Under the pieces are notes generated by a model, which searched no databases, had not been told where the DNA came from, and saw only the letters and a list, made by a program, of their open reading frames with translations. Below are positions 25,421 to 33,347 of a stretch of 39,030 bases of DNA, one piece after another. The stretch spans positions 1 through 39,030 of the forward strand of contig JAKLJY010000079.1 of assembly GCA_023150895.1 (NCBI GenBank). Reading direction: 5' to 3'. Position 1 is the stretch's first letter. Each line of letters opens with the position of its first letter. The stretch is from Myxococcota bacterium (lineage in GTDB: Bacteria > Myxococcota_A > Bradymonadia > UBA7976 > UBA1532). Both the position numbers and the translations under genes were made by a program.

Positions 25421-26704
25421 ATGTTCCGCTCTCTCGATTGGCCTGCCCGGGCCGCCGACCGAACCCGGGGCCGCCGTCCCGCTCGTTTCGCCTCGCTGCT
25501 GCTCGTCGGCCTGCTCGTCTGGCTCGCCTCGGGGGCGGCACTCGCCGCCGACCGCCGCGTCGAACTGCTGGTCTTCAGCCCGGGCGACGACGTCTTCGGG
25601 CGCTACGGCCATGCGGCGCTGCGCGTGATCGGCCCCGGCTCGGCCGATCGGGTCTTCAACTTCGGCATCACGGACTGGACGAAACCGAACTACATCCGGG
25701 ACTTCCTGACCGGCCGCGTGCGCTTCTGGGGCAACGTCAAGCCGTGGGAGCGCGCTCGCAAGAGCTACGTCAAGTGGGATCGGACGATCGTCCGGTATCC
25801 GCTCGAGCTGACGCAAGACGAGGTCGACGGCCTCGTCGCGCGCATGGAGCGCGACGTCCTGCCCGAACACCGCGAGTACGTCTACGACACGTTCCGTGAC
25901 AACTGCGCCACGCGTCTGCGCGATTACCTCGACACGGCGACGGGGGGGGCCGTCCGACGCAGTCTGGCCGACGACCCGCCCGGACCGAGCTACCGCGAGG
26001 ACGTCCGGGTCGCGTTCGCGGCGTACCCCGGCCTGCTGCTCCTGACGGAGATCATCCCCGGCCTGCCCCTCGACGCGCCACGTTCGACCTGGGAGCGCAT
26101 GTACCGCCCGGCGGTGCTCGGGGACGCCATCGCCCGCGTGCAGGTCACCCGGGGCGGCGTCACCCGACCGCTGACCGCAGGGCCCATCGTCGACCGGCAG
26201 CGCGACGGCCCCGAGCCGCTGACCGGCTGGCCGAACCTGGGTCAGGCCATCATCGGTGCCGCCGCCGCGCTGCTGCTCGGGTGGGTCGCGGCCTTTCGGG
26301 GGCGGCCCGCGCGCGCGCGGGCGACCGTGGCGCTCGTGCTCTGGGCGCCGGCCGTGGCGCTCAGCCTCCTGCTCACGGTCGTCGCCGTGGGGACGATCTG
26401 GCCCGACATGCAGCAGAACTGGCTTTTGCTGGCGCTGCCACCGACGGACCTCGCGCTCCTGCCGGCCCTGCGCGCGGTCCGGGCCGGTCGCCCGCCCCGG
26501 TTCGCCGGCGCGGTGCGGGCCTACCTGGTGTTTCGCGCGGCCTCGAGCCTGGCCCTGGCCGGGCTTGCACCGGTCGTCGACCTCTTCGCCGGCCCGCTGC
26601 CTCCGCGCCTGCTGGCGCTCGCCGTCGTCGCGGCGCTGTGGTCCGCGTTGTTCGTCCCCGCCGCCGCGACGACCGCCGCCGGACCCGTCGGGGCCGAACC
26701 ATGA
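25421..26704 (+). CDS. DUF4105 (Lnb N-terminal domain) membrane protein
   Basis: 427-residue envelope protein. A long basic N-terminus and signal sequence end near GAALAA. The DUF4105/Lnb_N periplasmic domain follows (about 45-235), with the conserved FGRYGHAALRVIG and DTFRDNCATRLRDYL blocks, whose His and Cys are the likely catalytic residues. The C-terminal part has several hydrophobic segments consistent with a membrane domain. In Bacteroidota a protein of this family, Lnb, is reported to N-acylate lipoproteins; whether this homologue does the same is inference. I used ATG at 25421; GTG at 25412 is three codons upstream. Its stop overlaps the start of the next gene as ATGA. Confidence 0.82.
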   Translation: MFRSLDWPARAADRTRGRRPARFASLLLVGLLVWLASGAALAADRRVELLVFSPGDDVFGRYGHAALRVIGPGSADRVFNFGITDWTKPNYIRDFLTGRVRFWGNVKPWERARKSYVKWDRTIVRYPLELTQDEVDGLVARMERDVLPEHREYVYDTFRDNCATRLRDYLDTATGGAVRRSLADDPPGPSYREDVRVAFAAYPGLLLLTEIIPGLPLDAPRSTWERMYRPAVLGDAIARVQVTRGGVTRPLTAGPIVDRQRDGPEPLTGWPNLGQAIIGAAAALLLGWVAAFRGRPARARATVALVLWAPAVALSLLLTVVAVGTIWPDMQQNWLLLALPPTDLALLPALRAVRAGRPPRFAGAVRAYLVFRAASSLALAGLAPVVDLFAGPLPPRLLALAVVAALWSALFVPAAATTAAGPVGAEP

Positions 26705-27381
26705 CCGAACAGTCGCTCTGCGTCACCGAGAAGCGCACTCCGAAGGGGTGGATGTACAGCACCGTGGCGCTCGCGCTGCGCGACGGGGGCAGCGTCGTCT
26801 ACAACCCGACGCGCCTGCTGCCGCCGGCCGCGCACGAAGCCATCCTGGCGGTCGGGCGCCCGCAGATTCTGCTCGCCCCCAACCACTACCATCACAAGGG
26901 CCTGAGCGAATTCAGCGAGCGGTACCCCGGCGTGATCGCGGTGTGCAGTGAGGCCGCGCGGCCCCGTCTCACCCGGCAGACGCCGGTGCCTTTGCTCGGA
27001 CTCGATCGTCTCGCCGACCGCCTGCCGACGGGGGCGCGCCTTCTCGAGCCCCCCGGGACGCGGCTCGGGGAGACCTGGCTCGTCGTCGACGGACAGGACG
27101 GTCCGGTGTGGATCGTCTGCGACGCATTCTTCAACGTGCCGCGGCACCCGCGCGGGACGATTGGCCTCTTCGCTCGGCTCTTCGGGCTCAGCGCGGGCCT
27201 GCGCATCGGTACGACCTGGAAGTTCGTCGGCCTGCGCGACCGCGCCCGCTACGCCGAGTGGGTGCTCGCGCGCTTGCACGAAGCCCCGCCGGCCGTGCTC
27301 GTTCCCGCGCACGGTTCCCCCGCCGCCGGGCCCGAGCTCGGCGCACGCCTCATTGCGCTCGTCGAGTCGCGGCTGCTCTGA
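26701..27381 (+). CDS. MBL-fold hydrolase-like protein
   Basis: 226-residue protein with a metallo-beta-lactamase-like layout. It has a beta-rich N-terminus, the motif PNHYHHKGLSEF in place of the classical HxHxDH, a WLVVDGQDGPVWIVCDAFF segment resembling the strand carrying the bridging Asp, and VPAHGSP near the C-terminus as the last His. One residue of the HxHxDH set is missing (DH is KG), so metal content and activity are uncertain. The ATG at 26701 overlaps the upstream stop, giving strong coupling to the DUF4105 gene. It converges on the dienelactone hydrolase gene with a 20-bp gap. Confidence 0.68.
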   Translation: MTEQSLCVTEKRTPKGWMYSTVALALRDGGSVVYNPTRLLPPAAHEAILAVGRPQILLAPNHYHHKGLSEFSERYPGVIAVCSEAARPRLTRQTPVPLLGLDRLADRLPTGARLLEPPGTRLGETWLVVDGQDGPVWIVCDAFFNVPRHPRGTIGLFARLFGLSAGLRIGTTWKFVGLRDRARYAEWVLARLHEAPPAVLVPAHGSPAAGPELGARLIALVESRLL

Positions 27382-27401
27382 CGACGCACGCCTGCACGGG
27401 C

Positions 27402-28109
27402 TCAGGGCGCCATGCGTCCCGCCAGGAAGGCCGCCGTCATCGCCCACGCCCGCACGCTGGCGACCGCGTCGAAGTCGGCCCGGTCGGGGCAGTGGAAGCC
27501 GTGCCCGACGTCGGGGTAGAGCGCGAGCGCGTGGTCCCGGCCCGCCGCGCGCAGCGCATCGGCGATGAGACCCACGCGGTCGAGGGGGATGAACGGATCC
27601 CGGGCGCCGAAGTGAAGCAGGACACCGCCCGTGATGTCGGCCGTGCGCTCGACGGGGGGCGGCCCGAACGGCCGGGGATCGACGGCGATCCCCCCGCCGT
27701 AGTAGCAGACGGCGGCCCGCAGCGAGCGCGCGCAGGCGGCCCGGTAGGCCAACCGCCCGCCCATGCAGAACCCGAGCACCGCCCGGGCGTCGGGCGCCCC
27801 GTGGACCGCGACGCCGTGTGCGAGGGCCGCGTCGAGGTCCGCGAGCATCGTCTCGTCCGTCTGCCCGGCGAAGGCGGCGCGGGCCCCGGTCAGGTCGCCG
27901 TAGTCGAAGATCCGGCCGTCGAGGAAATCCGGGGCGACCGCAACGTACCCGAGGGCGGCGACGTCCCGGGTGACCGCCTCGATGTGCGCGTTGACGCCGA
28001 AGATCTCCATGGCCACGGCGACGACGCCCCGGGGCTCCCGGTCGGTGGGCCGGGCAACGTACGCGCGTCGGGTGCGGGTGTTCTCGAAGGCGGCCGTGAC
28101 GGTGTGCAT
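27402..28109 (-). CDS. Dienelactone hydrolase family protein
   Basis: 235-residue alpha/beta hydrolase of the dienelactone hydrolase family; the founding members hydrolyse dienelactone in chloroaromatic breakdown, but many relatives have other ester substrates. The Cys-His-Asp triad is visible: Cys115 in GFCMGG, Asp171 in GARDPFIP and His203 in DVGHGFHC. Glu35 (AMEIFG) is the family's Cys-activating glutamate. There is no signal peptide, so it should be cytoplasmic. The ATG at 28109 lies 34 bp after the stop of the hybrid kinase gene on the same strand, so the two may be co-transcribed. The specific substrate cannot be read from the sequence. Confidence 0.9.
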   Translation of the reverse strand: MHTVTAAFENTRTRRAYVARPTDREPRGVVAVAMEIFGVNAHIEAVTRDVAALGYVAVAPDFLDGRIFDYGDLTGARAAFAGQTDETMLADLDAALAHGVAVHGAPDARAVLGFCMGGRLAYRAACARSLRAAVCYYGGGIAVDPRPFGPPPVERTADITGGVLLHFGARDPFIPLDRVGLIADALRAAGRDHALALYPDVGHGFHCPDRADFDAVASVRAWAMTAAFLAGRMAP

Positions 28110-28143
28110 GGGGGCGGGATCTCGCGCGCGACGGGCGTCGGCG

Positions 28144-30525
28144 TCAAGCCCGGGCCGCGCGCTCGATGGCCGACCGCAGCGCTTCGTTGTCGAACGGCTT
28201 GCCGAGGCAGCGCTCCGGCCGCTCGTCGATGAACGCGCGCAGCCGCGGCGTGAAGGCGCCCCCGGTCATGAACACGAAGCGCCCGGCGAGTTCGGGGTGG
28301 AGCCGTGTCGCGGCCTCGAAGACGTCCGTACCGGAGAGATCGGGCATGACCAGATCGCAGAGGATGGCATCCCACGGGCCGTCGTGCAGGGCGCGCTCGA
28401 GCCCGGCGCGACCGCCGACCGCGACCTCGACCGAGCGTGGGGCCAGGATGCGCTCCACCGCGCGGCCGACCAGCGGTTCGTCGTCGATGACGAGCACGCG
28501 GAAGTGCGGCTCGGCCGCCCGCGGGGCGGGTGACGCCGGCCGGTCGCGGTGGGCGGGCCGGGGCGTCGGCAGTACGACCGTGAAGGTGGAACCCCGGCCG
28601 GGCTCGCTTTCCACGCGCAACGTGCCGCCCATCTCGGCGGTGATGGCGCTGCAGATGCTCAGGCCGAGGCCGGAGCCGCCCGCGGCCCCCTTCGTGGTGA
28701 AGAACGGTTCGAAGATGCGGCGCTGCACGTCGGGCGGGATGCCGACGCCCGTGTCGTGCACCGTGATCGTGACCCACGCGTCGGCGGGTCGGACGCAGAG
28801 CCGAATCTCGTTTTCGTCGGCGCGGCCGTCAGGGATGGCTTGCGCCGCGTTCAACAGCAGGTTCAGCAGGACCTGCGCGACGCGGTTCTCGTGTCCGTCG
28901 AACGGGGGCGTCGGCGTCACGTCGAGCACGAGCCGCGCCCGTGGCCGGATCTCGTTCTGCGCCATGCGGGCCGTGAGCTCGACGAGGCGCTGCAGGTCGA
29001 CGGGGCCGCGCGTCGCCCGCGTCCGCGAGAACGCCCGGAAGTCGCCGACCGTCGCCGTGATGCGGTGCACGCCCTCCCAGGCGTCCTCGAGGCAGTCGAC
29101 GATCTCCCGGCGAACCACGGGGTCATGGCGGGCGAGCAGCGGCGGCACCTCCTGCCGGAGGACCTCGAGGCTCGAGACGACGTAGGCGAGCGGGTTGTTG
29201 ATCTCGTGCCCGACGGCGGCGAGCAACATGCCCATCGTCGTGAGGCGGTCCGTCATGACCACCCGGCCCTGGAGACGATGACGTTCGGTGACGTCACGCG
29301 CCACGACGACCAGCGCGGCGCCCCCCTCGAAGCTCGGCCAGGGGAGGGCGGTGAGCTCGACGGTGAGTTCGCGGCCGTCCGCTCCGAGGAGGCTGAACGT
29401 GCGGGGGGTCGGATCGGCCTCGGCGGCTTCGAGGTCGGCGAGCCAGGCCGTCAGGGCCGGCGCGGCGGCCGGCACCGCAAACGCCGCCAGGCTGCGGTCG
29501 AGGAGCGCGGCGGGATCCGCGAGACCGAGCAGGGCGCCGAGGGCGGGGTTGGCGAGGCGGATGCGCTGGCCCTGCTGGACGGCGAGGCCGTCGGGCAGAA
29601 GCTCGACGAGGCTGCGGAAGACTGCATTGCTGCGCTGCCGATGCGACTCGACCTCCGCGCGGACGTGCTCCGTGATGTCGGTCCGCACCGCCACGACGCA
29701 GTCGATGGCGCCGTCGGCGTGCAGGACGGGCGTGAAGACGCAGGCCTGCGGGTAGAGCTCGCCGTTCTTTCGTCGGCTGAGCATCTGCCCCCGCCACGTC
29801 CGGCCTGCCCGAATCTCGCGGTCGATGGCGTCGTAGAACTCCGGGGCGTGCTGCCCACCCCGGAACAGCGCGGCCGGCGTGCGGCCGACGGCCTCGTCCC
29901 GCGTGTACCCGGTCATGCGCTCGAACGCCGGGTTGACCCACTCGATGATCGCGTCGCGGTTGCAGATCTCGATGGCGTCCGCGGCATGGGCCAGCGCGAC
30001 CGCGAACCGGTGCTCCTGAGCGCTGCGTTGTCGCTCGAGGCGCGAGACCGTCGCCGCCAGGATCGGGCGCAGGATCCCGAGGATCGGGGCGGCGCGTTCT
30101 CCCGGGCCGGGCGAGAGCCAGAGCGCGGCCCGGGGCTCTTCCGCGGTTTCGGGCACGAGGCGCTCGAGTTGCCCCGCCGCCGATGCCGGTCCCGTGGCGA
30201 AAACGTCGTCGTCGCCCGCCGCGACCGCCAGGGGCGCAAAGGACCCGTCACGGAGGCGAGCCGCCGCGCGCGCCGTCAGGGGGCCGTCCGGGGCGGTGCC
30301 GGCGACCGCATGCGTTCGCGGGCTCGGCGGGCCGGAGCGGGCCAGCGGCAGCACCGCCACGCTCGTCAGCCCCAAGTGGTCCCGGAGGGCGGCGACGGCC
30401 GAACCGAGGGCCTCGCCGGGCTCGACGGCCAGCGCCAGCGCGCGGAAACACGCGGCCGCAAACGCGAGGTCGTCCGTGTCGGACGCGTCGGTGCTCGCCG
30501 TTTCGATGACGTGCCGTGTCCCCAT
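28144..30525 (-). CDS. PAS-containing hybrid histidine kinase with C-terminal receiver
   Basis: 793-residue cytoplasmic sensor kinase with no membrane segments. In order: a GAF-like N-terminal region (about 20-165), PAS (about 172-285, IIEWVNPAFERMTGYTRDE), a second PAS (about 300-415), a HisKA dimerisation domain with His440 in AAVGHEINNPLAY, and an HATPase domain. The last carries an N box (LLNLLLNAAQAI), DTGVGIPPD and GSGLGLSI. The C-terminal receiver has Asp681-Asp682, phospho-acceptor Asp724 (CDLVMPDLSG), Thr754 and Lys776 (GKPFD). All key residues are present, so it should be active. I chose ATG at 30525, which has GAGAG about 11 bases upstream; an in-frame start at 30744 would run into the TetR gene. 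Its output partner is not next to it. Confidence 0.9.
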   Translation of the reverse strand: MGTRHVIETASTDASDTDDLAFAAACFRALALAVEPGEALGSAVAALRDHLGLTSVAVLPLARSGPPSPRTHAVAGTAPDGPLTARAAARLRDGSFAPLAVAAGDDDVFATGPASAAGQLERLVPETAEEPRAALWLSPGPGERAAPILGILRPILAATVSRLERQRSAQEHRFAVALAHAADAIEICNRDAIIEWVNPAFERMTGYTRDEAVGRTPAALFRGGQHAPEFYDAIDREIRAGRTWRGQMLSRRKNGELYPQACVFTPVLHADGAIDCVVAVRTDITEHVRAEVESHRQRSNAVFRSLVELLPDGLAVQQGQRIRLANPALGALLGLADPAALLDRSLAAFAVPAAAPALTAWLADLEAAEADPTPRTFSLLGADGRELTVELTALPWPSFEGGAALVVVARDVTERHRLQGRVVMTDRLTTMGMLLAAVGHEINNPLAYVVSSLEVLRQEVPPLLARHDPVVRREIVDCLEDAWEGVHRITATVGDFRAFSRTRATRGPVDLQRLVELTARMAQNEIRPRARLVLDVTPTPPFDGHENRVAQVLLNLLLNAAQAIPDGRADENEIRLCVRPADAWVTITVHDTGVGIPPDVQRRIFEPFFTTKGAAGGSGLGLSICSAITAEMGGTLRVESEPGRGSTFTVVLPTPRPAHRDRPASPAPRAAEPHFRVLVIDDEPLVGRAVERILAPRSVEVAVGGRAGLERALHDGPWDAILCDLVMPDLSGTDVFEAATRLHPELAGRFVFMTGGAFTPRLRAFIDERPERCLGKPFDNEALRSAIERAARA

Positions 30526-30558
30526 GCCGGTCGATTCTCTCAGGCTTTCGACATCAAG

Positions 30559-30572
30559 GGGAGAGGTCTCCC
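30559..30572. promoter_or_regulatory. Inverted repeat in divergent hybrid-kinase/TetR gap
   Basis: GGGAGA-GG-TCTCCC is a 6+2+6 inverted repeat in the 154-bp gap between the histidine kinase and TetR genes. A second, shorter dyad, GGGAA-GTT-TTCCC, lies at 30609-30621. Either could bind a regulator of one or both divergent transcripts; no specific factor is identified. Confidence 0.35.
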
Positions 30573-30659
30573 TCCACTCACGGTCGATTTCGCGGTATGC
30601 CGCACTGCGGGAAGTTTTCCCGACCTCTGACCCGTTCATGCCGGCGATGCCTGCTGAAC

Positions 30660-30673
30660 TGAACGAACGTTCA
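30660..30673. promoter_or_regulatory. Candidate TetR-type operator
   Basis: TGAACGAACGTTCA contains the inverted repeat TGAAC/GTTCA around GAAC. It lies seven bases before the ATG of the TetR gene that heads the efflux operon. Its sequence is close to operators recognised by AcrR/TetR-family efflux repressors, so autoregulation of the whole operon is the natural reading. Binding is inferred from position and symmetry. Confidence 0.6.
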
Positions 30674-30679
30674 ATTTCG

Positions 30680-31309
30680 ATGGGACGTCCCCCCAAGCTC
30701 CTCGGCCGCGACACGCGCCGCGTCTTGATGGACTCGGCGCTCACCTTGTTCGCCGGTCACGGGTATTCCGGGGTCGGACTGCGAGACATCGCCCGCCTCG
30801 CCGGCGTGCGCGAGGGTGCCCTCTATCACTACTTCACCGGCAAAGAGGACCTCATGTCGGCGCTCGTCAACGAGCACCGCGAGGTCTTCGTGCACGTTCA
30901 AACGCTGATCGCCGCGCCCATCGTCGACCTGCAGGCGTGGCTCGCCGCCATCGTGACGGCCATTCTCGACGAGTTCGCCGATCCGACGGAGCAACTCGTG
31001 TACCGACTCCTCATGCAGGATGGCGTGCGGCTCGCCGAGCAGGGGCAGCTCAACCTCGAGGAGCGCATCGGCGCCCGGATGGAGCTCGGCGAGCGCTTCG
31101 TGCGCCGCCTGTTCGACGAGGGACACGCCGAGCCCGGCCCGGTCGAACCCCTCGGGGCCCTCTTCTTCGGACCGCTCATCCTCTGGCGCAAACTGCTCCT
31201 GTGCGCGCCGGACAGCCCGCTCATCCGCGACCGCGAGACGTTCGAACGGCAACACGTCATGTACTTCTTGCGGGCGCTCCGCCCGAGCGGGGCCGAGGCG
31301 CGGCCATGA
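30680..31309 (+). CDS. TetR/AcrR family repressor of the efflux operon
   Basis: 209-residue TetR-family regulator. The N-terminal helix-turn-helix domain is clear (MDSALTLFAGHGYSGVGLRD, then AGVREGALYHYFTGKEDLM). The C-terminal ligand domain is helical and not assignable to a ligand. ATG at 30680 is preferred because RPPKLL-type starts are usual and because it places the operator-like dyad outside the gene; in-frame ATGs at 30638 and 30647 would put the dyad inside. No good ribosome binding site precedes 30680. Its stop overlaps the start of the MacA-like gene as ATGA, so repressor and pump share one transcript and the operon should be self-limiting. Confidence 0.87.
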   Translation: MGRPPKLLGRDTRRVLMDSALTLFAGHGYSGVGLRDIARLAGVREGALYHYFTGKEDLMSALVNEHREVFVHVQTLIAAPIVDLQAWLAAIVTAILDEFADPTEQLVYRLLMQDGVRLAEQGQLNLEERIGARMELGERFVRRLFDEGHAEPGPVEPLGALFFGPLILWRKLLLCAPDSPLIRDRETFERQHVMYFLRALRPSGAEARP

Positions 31310-32580
31310 ATCGACGACGCTTCGTCCGTTGGGTTCTCATGGCCGGCGTCGCTGCCGGGGCGGCGTACTGGTTCTTCGGTCGGGACGACGACGAGCGGGG
31401 GAAGGGCGCCGCCCGCTACACGACGTTGCCCATCGAGCAGGGCCGCATCACCGCGAAGGTCACGGCGACGGGCACGCTGTCCGCCCTCGTGACGGTGCAG
31501 GTCGGCAGTCAGGTCTCGGGTCGATTGCAAGAGATCCTGGTCGACTACAACAGCGAGGTGAAGAAGGGGCAGGTGCTCGCGCGCATCGACCCCCTGATGT
31601 TCACGGCATCCCTCGAACAGGCCCGCGCGAACGCCATCGCGGCCCGCGGCAATCTGAAGAAGGCCCAGGTGCAGGCCGTCGAGGCGCAGAAGCAGTTCGA
31701 GCGCATCGAGTCCCTGGCCGCCAGGCAGTTCGTCGCGCAGGCGGAGCTCGACACGGCGCGCGCCAACGCCGAGGTCGCCCGCGCGACCGCCGATGCGGCC
31801 GAGGGGCAGGTCGCGCAGACGAAGGCCGCGCTTCGGGCGGCGGAGATCAACCTGAGCTACACGACGATCGCCTCGCCCATCGACGGCATCGTCGTCTCGC
31901 GCAGCGTCGACGTCGGCCAGACGGTCGCCGCGTCGTTTCAGGCGCCGACGCTGTTCGTCCTCGCCGAGGACCTCCGCAAGATGCAGGTGAACACCTCCGT
32001 CGCCGAGGCCGACGTCGGGCGGCTCGTTCCGGGCATGGCGGCGACCTTCACCGTGGACGCCTGGCCGGGCGAGAAGTTCCAGGGCACGGTGCGCCAGATC
32101 CGCAACGCGCCCCAGACGGTGCAGAACGTGGTGACCTACGACGCGGTCATCGACGTCGCCAACCCCGAAGTGAAACTCCGCCCGGGCATGACCGCCAACG
32201 TCAGCTTCGTGACCGGCGAGCGCGACGGCGTGCTGAAGATTCCCAACGCCGCACTGCGCTTCAAGGCCCCGGAGAGCGTGCTGCAGGCCGCAGCGGCGCC
32301 GGGAGCGACCGAACGCGGCGGGGCAGCGGGGGGCGCGGCCGGCGGCAGGCCGCGGGAGGCGAGCGCGGGCGGCTCCCCCAAAGCGCCGGTCCCGGAGGAA
32401 GGGCAACGGATCGTCTGGGTGCTGCGCGACGACCGGCCGGTGGCCCTCTCCGTCAAACCCGGCCTGACCGACGGCGTGGTCACCGAGCAGGTCACCGGCG
32501 GCCTGCAGGCGGGGGACATGGTGATTACCGACGTCTCGCAGGCCGGCGGCGGAGGCCGGCGCGGCATGCGGCTCTTCTGA
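31306..32580 (+). CDS. MacA-like periplasmic adaptor (membrane fusion protein)
   Basis: 424-residue HlyD/RND-type adaptor joining an inner-membrane ABC transporter to an outer-membrane channel. An N-terminal anchor (about 7-25) is followed by a beta/lipoyl half-motif (VTATGTLSALVTVQVGSQVS), a long helical hairpin (about 95-170), the second lipoyl half (SYTTIASPIDGIVVSR) and a beta-barrel domain. A Gly/Ala-rich insertion (about 330-365) interrupts the membrane-proximal region before IVWVLRDDRPVAL. The layout matches MacA-type adaptors. The ATG at 31306 overlaps the tetR stop (ATGA), and its own stop overlaps the next start as TGATG. Confidence 0.92.
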   Translation: MNRRRFVRWVLMAGVAAGAAYWFFGRDDDERGKGAARYTTLPIEQGRITAKVTATGTLSALVTVQVGSQVSGRLQEILVDYNSEVKKGQVLARIDPLMFTASLEQARANAIAARGNLKKAQVQAVEAQKQFERIESLAARQFVAQAELDTARANAEVARATADAAEGQVAQTKAALRAAEINLSYTTIASPIDGIVVSRSVDVGQTVAASFQAPTLFVLAEDLRKMQVNTSVAEADVGRLVPGMAATFTVDAWPGEKFQGTVRQIRNAPQTVQNVVTYDAVIDVANPEVKLRPGMTANVSFVTGERDGVLKIPNAALRFKAPESVLQAAAAPGATERGGAAGGAAGGRPREASAGGSPKAPVPEEGQRIVWVLRDDRPVALSVKPGLTDGVVTEQVTGGLQAGDMVITDVSQAGGGGRRGMRLF

Positions 32581-33347
32581 TGGCCACTCCGGCTCCGGAC
32601 GCGACCGTCGGCACGGCCCCGCTCGTGCGGCTCGAGGGCGTCCGCAAGGTCTACCCGATGGGCGACGTCGAGGTGCAGGCGTTGCGCGGGGTCGACCTGG
32701 AGATCCATGAGGGCGAGTTCGTGGCCATCATGGGCTCGTCGGGCTCCGGCAAGAGCACGCTGATGCACATCCTCGGCTGCCTCGACCGTCCGACGGCCGG
32801 CCGGTTCTACCTGCGCGGGCGGGACGTCTCGGGGCTCGACGCCGACGAGCTCGCGCAGATCCGCAACGAAACGCTCGGCTTCGTCTTCCAGAGCTTCAAC
32901 CTGCTGCCCCGCACGAGCGCGCTCGAGAACGTCGAGCTCCCCCTGCTCTACGCCGGCGTCGGCGGTCGCGAGCGGCGGGCGCGCTCGTCCGAGGCGCTCT
33001 TGCGGGTCGGCCTCGGCAGCCGGATGCACCACCACCCCAACCAGCTCTCCGGCGGGCAGCAGCAACGGGTCGCCATCGCCCGCGCGCTCGTCGGGCGGCC
33101 GCGGGTCATTCTGGCGGACGAGCCGACGGGCAACCTCGACTCGGGGTCGAGCGTGGAGATCATGGCGCTCTTCCAGGCCCTCGGCGCGACGGGCATCACG
33201 CTGGTGCTCGTCACGCACGAGCCCGACATCGCACAGTTCGCCGGACGAGTGATCGTGATGCGCGACGGGCGCGTGAAAGAGGACCGTCGGCAGACCCCCC
33301 GCCCGGCGGTGCCCGAGGCGCACCCCGCCGGGGAGACCGCACCGTGA
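32580..33347 (+). CDS. MacB/LolD-type ABC transporter ATPase
   Basis: 255-residue ABC ATPase powering the tripartite pump. Walker A is GSSGSGKST (52-60), the Q-loop region is FVFQSFNLLP, the signature is LSGGQ (156-160), Walker B is VILADE (176-181) with the catalytic Glu, and the switch His is in VTHEPD. It belongs to the LolD/MacB/FtsE group. In E. coli MacB this domain is fused to the permease; here they are separate genes, as in many other bacteria. The ATG at 32580 overlaps the upstream stop as TGATG; its stop overlaps the next GTG start as GTGA. Confidence 0.94.
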   Translation: MATPAPDATVGTAPLVRLEGVRKVYPMGDVEVQALRGVDLEIHEGEFVAIMGSSGSGKSTLMHILGCLDRPTAGRFYLRGRDVSGLDADELAQIRNETLGFVFQSFNLLPRTSALENVELPLLYAGVGGRERRARSSEALLRVGLGSRMHHHPNQLSGGQQQRVAIARALVGRPRVILADEPTGNLDSGSSVEIMALFQALGATGITLVLVTHEPDIAQFAGRVIVMRDGRVKEDRRQTPRPAVPEAHPAGETAP

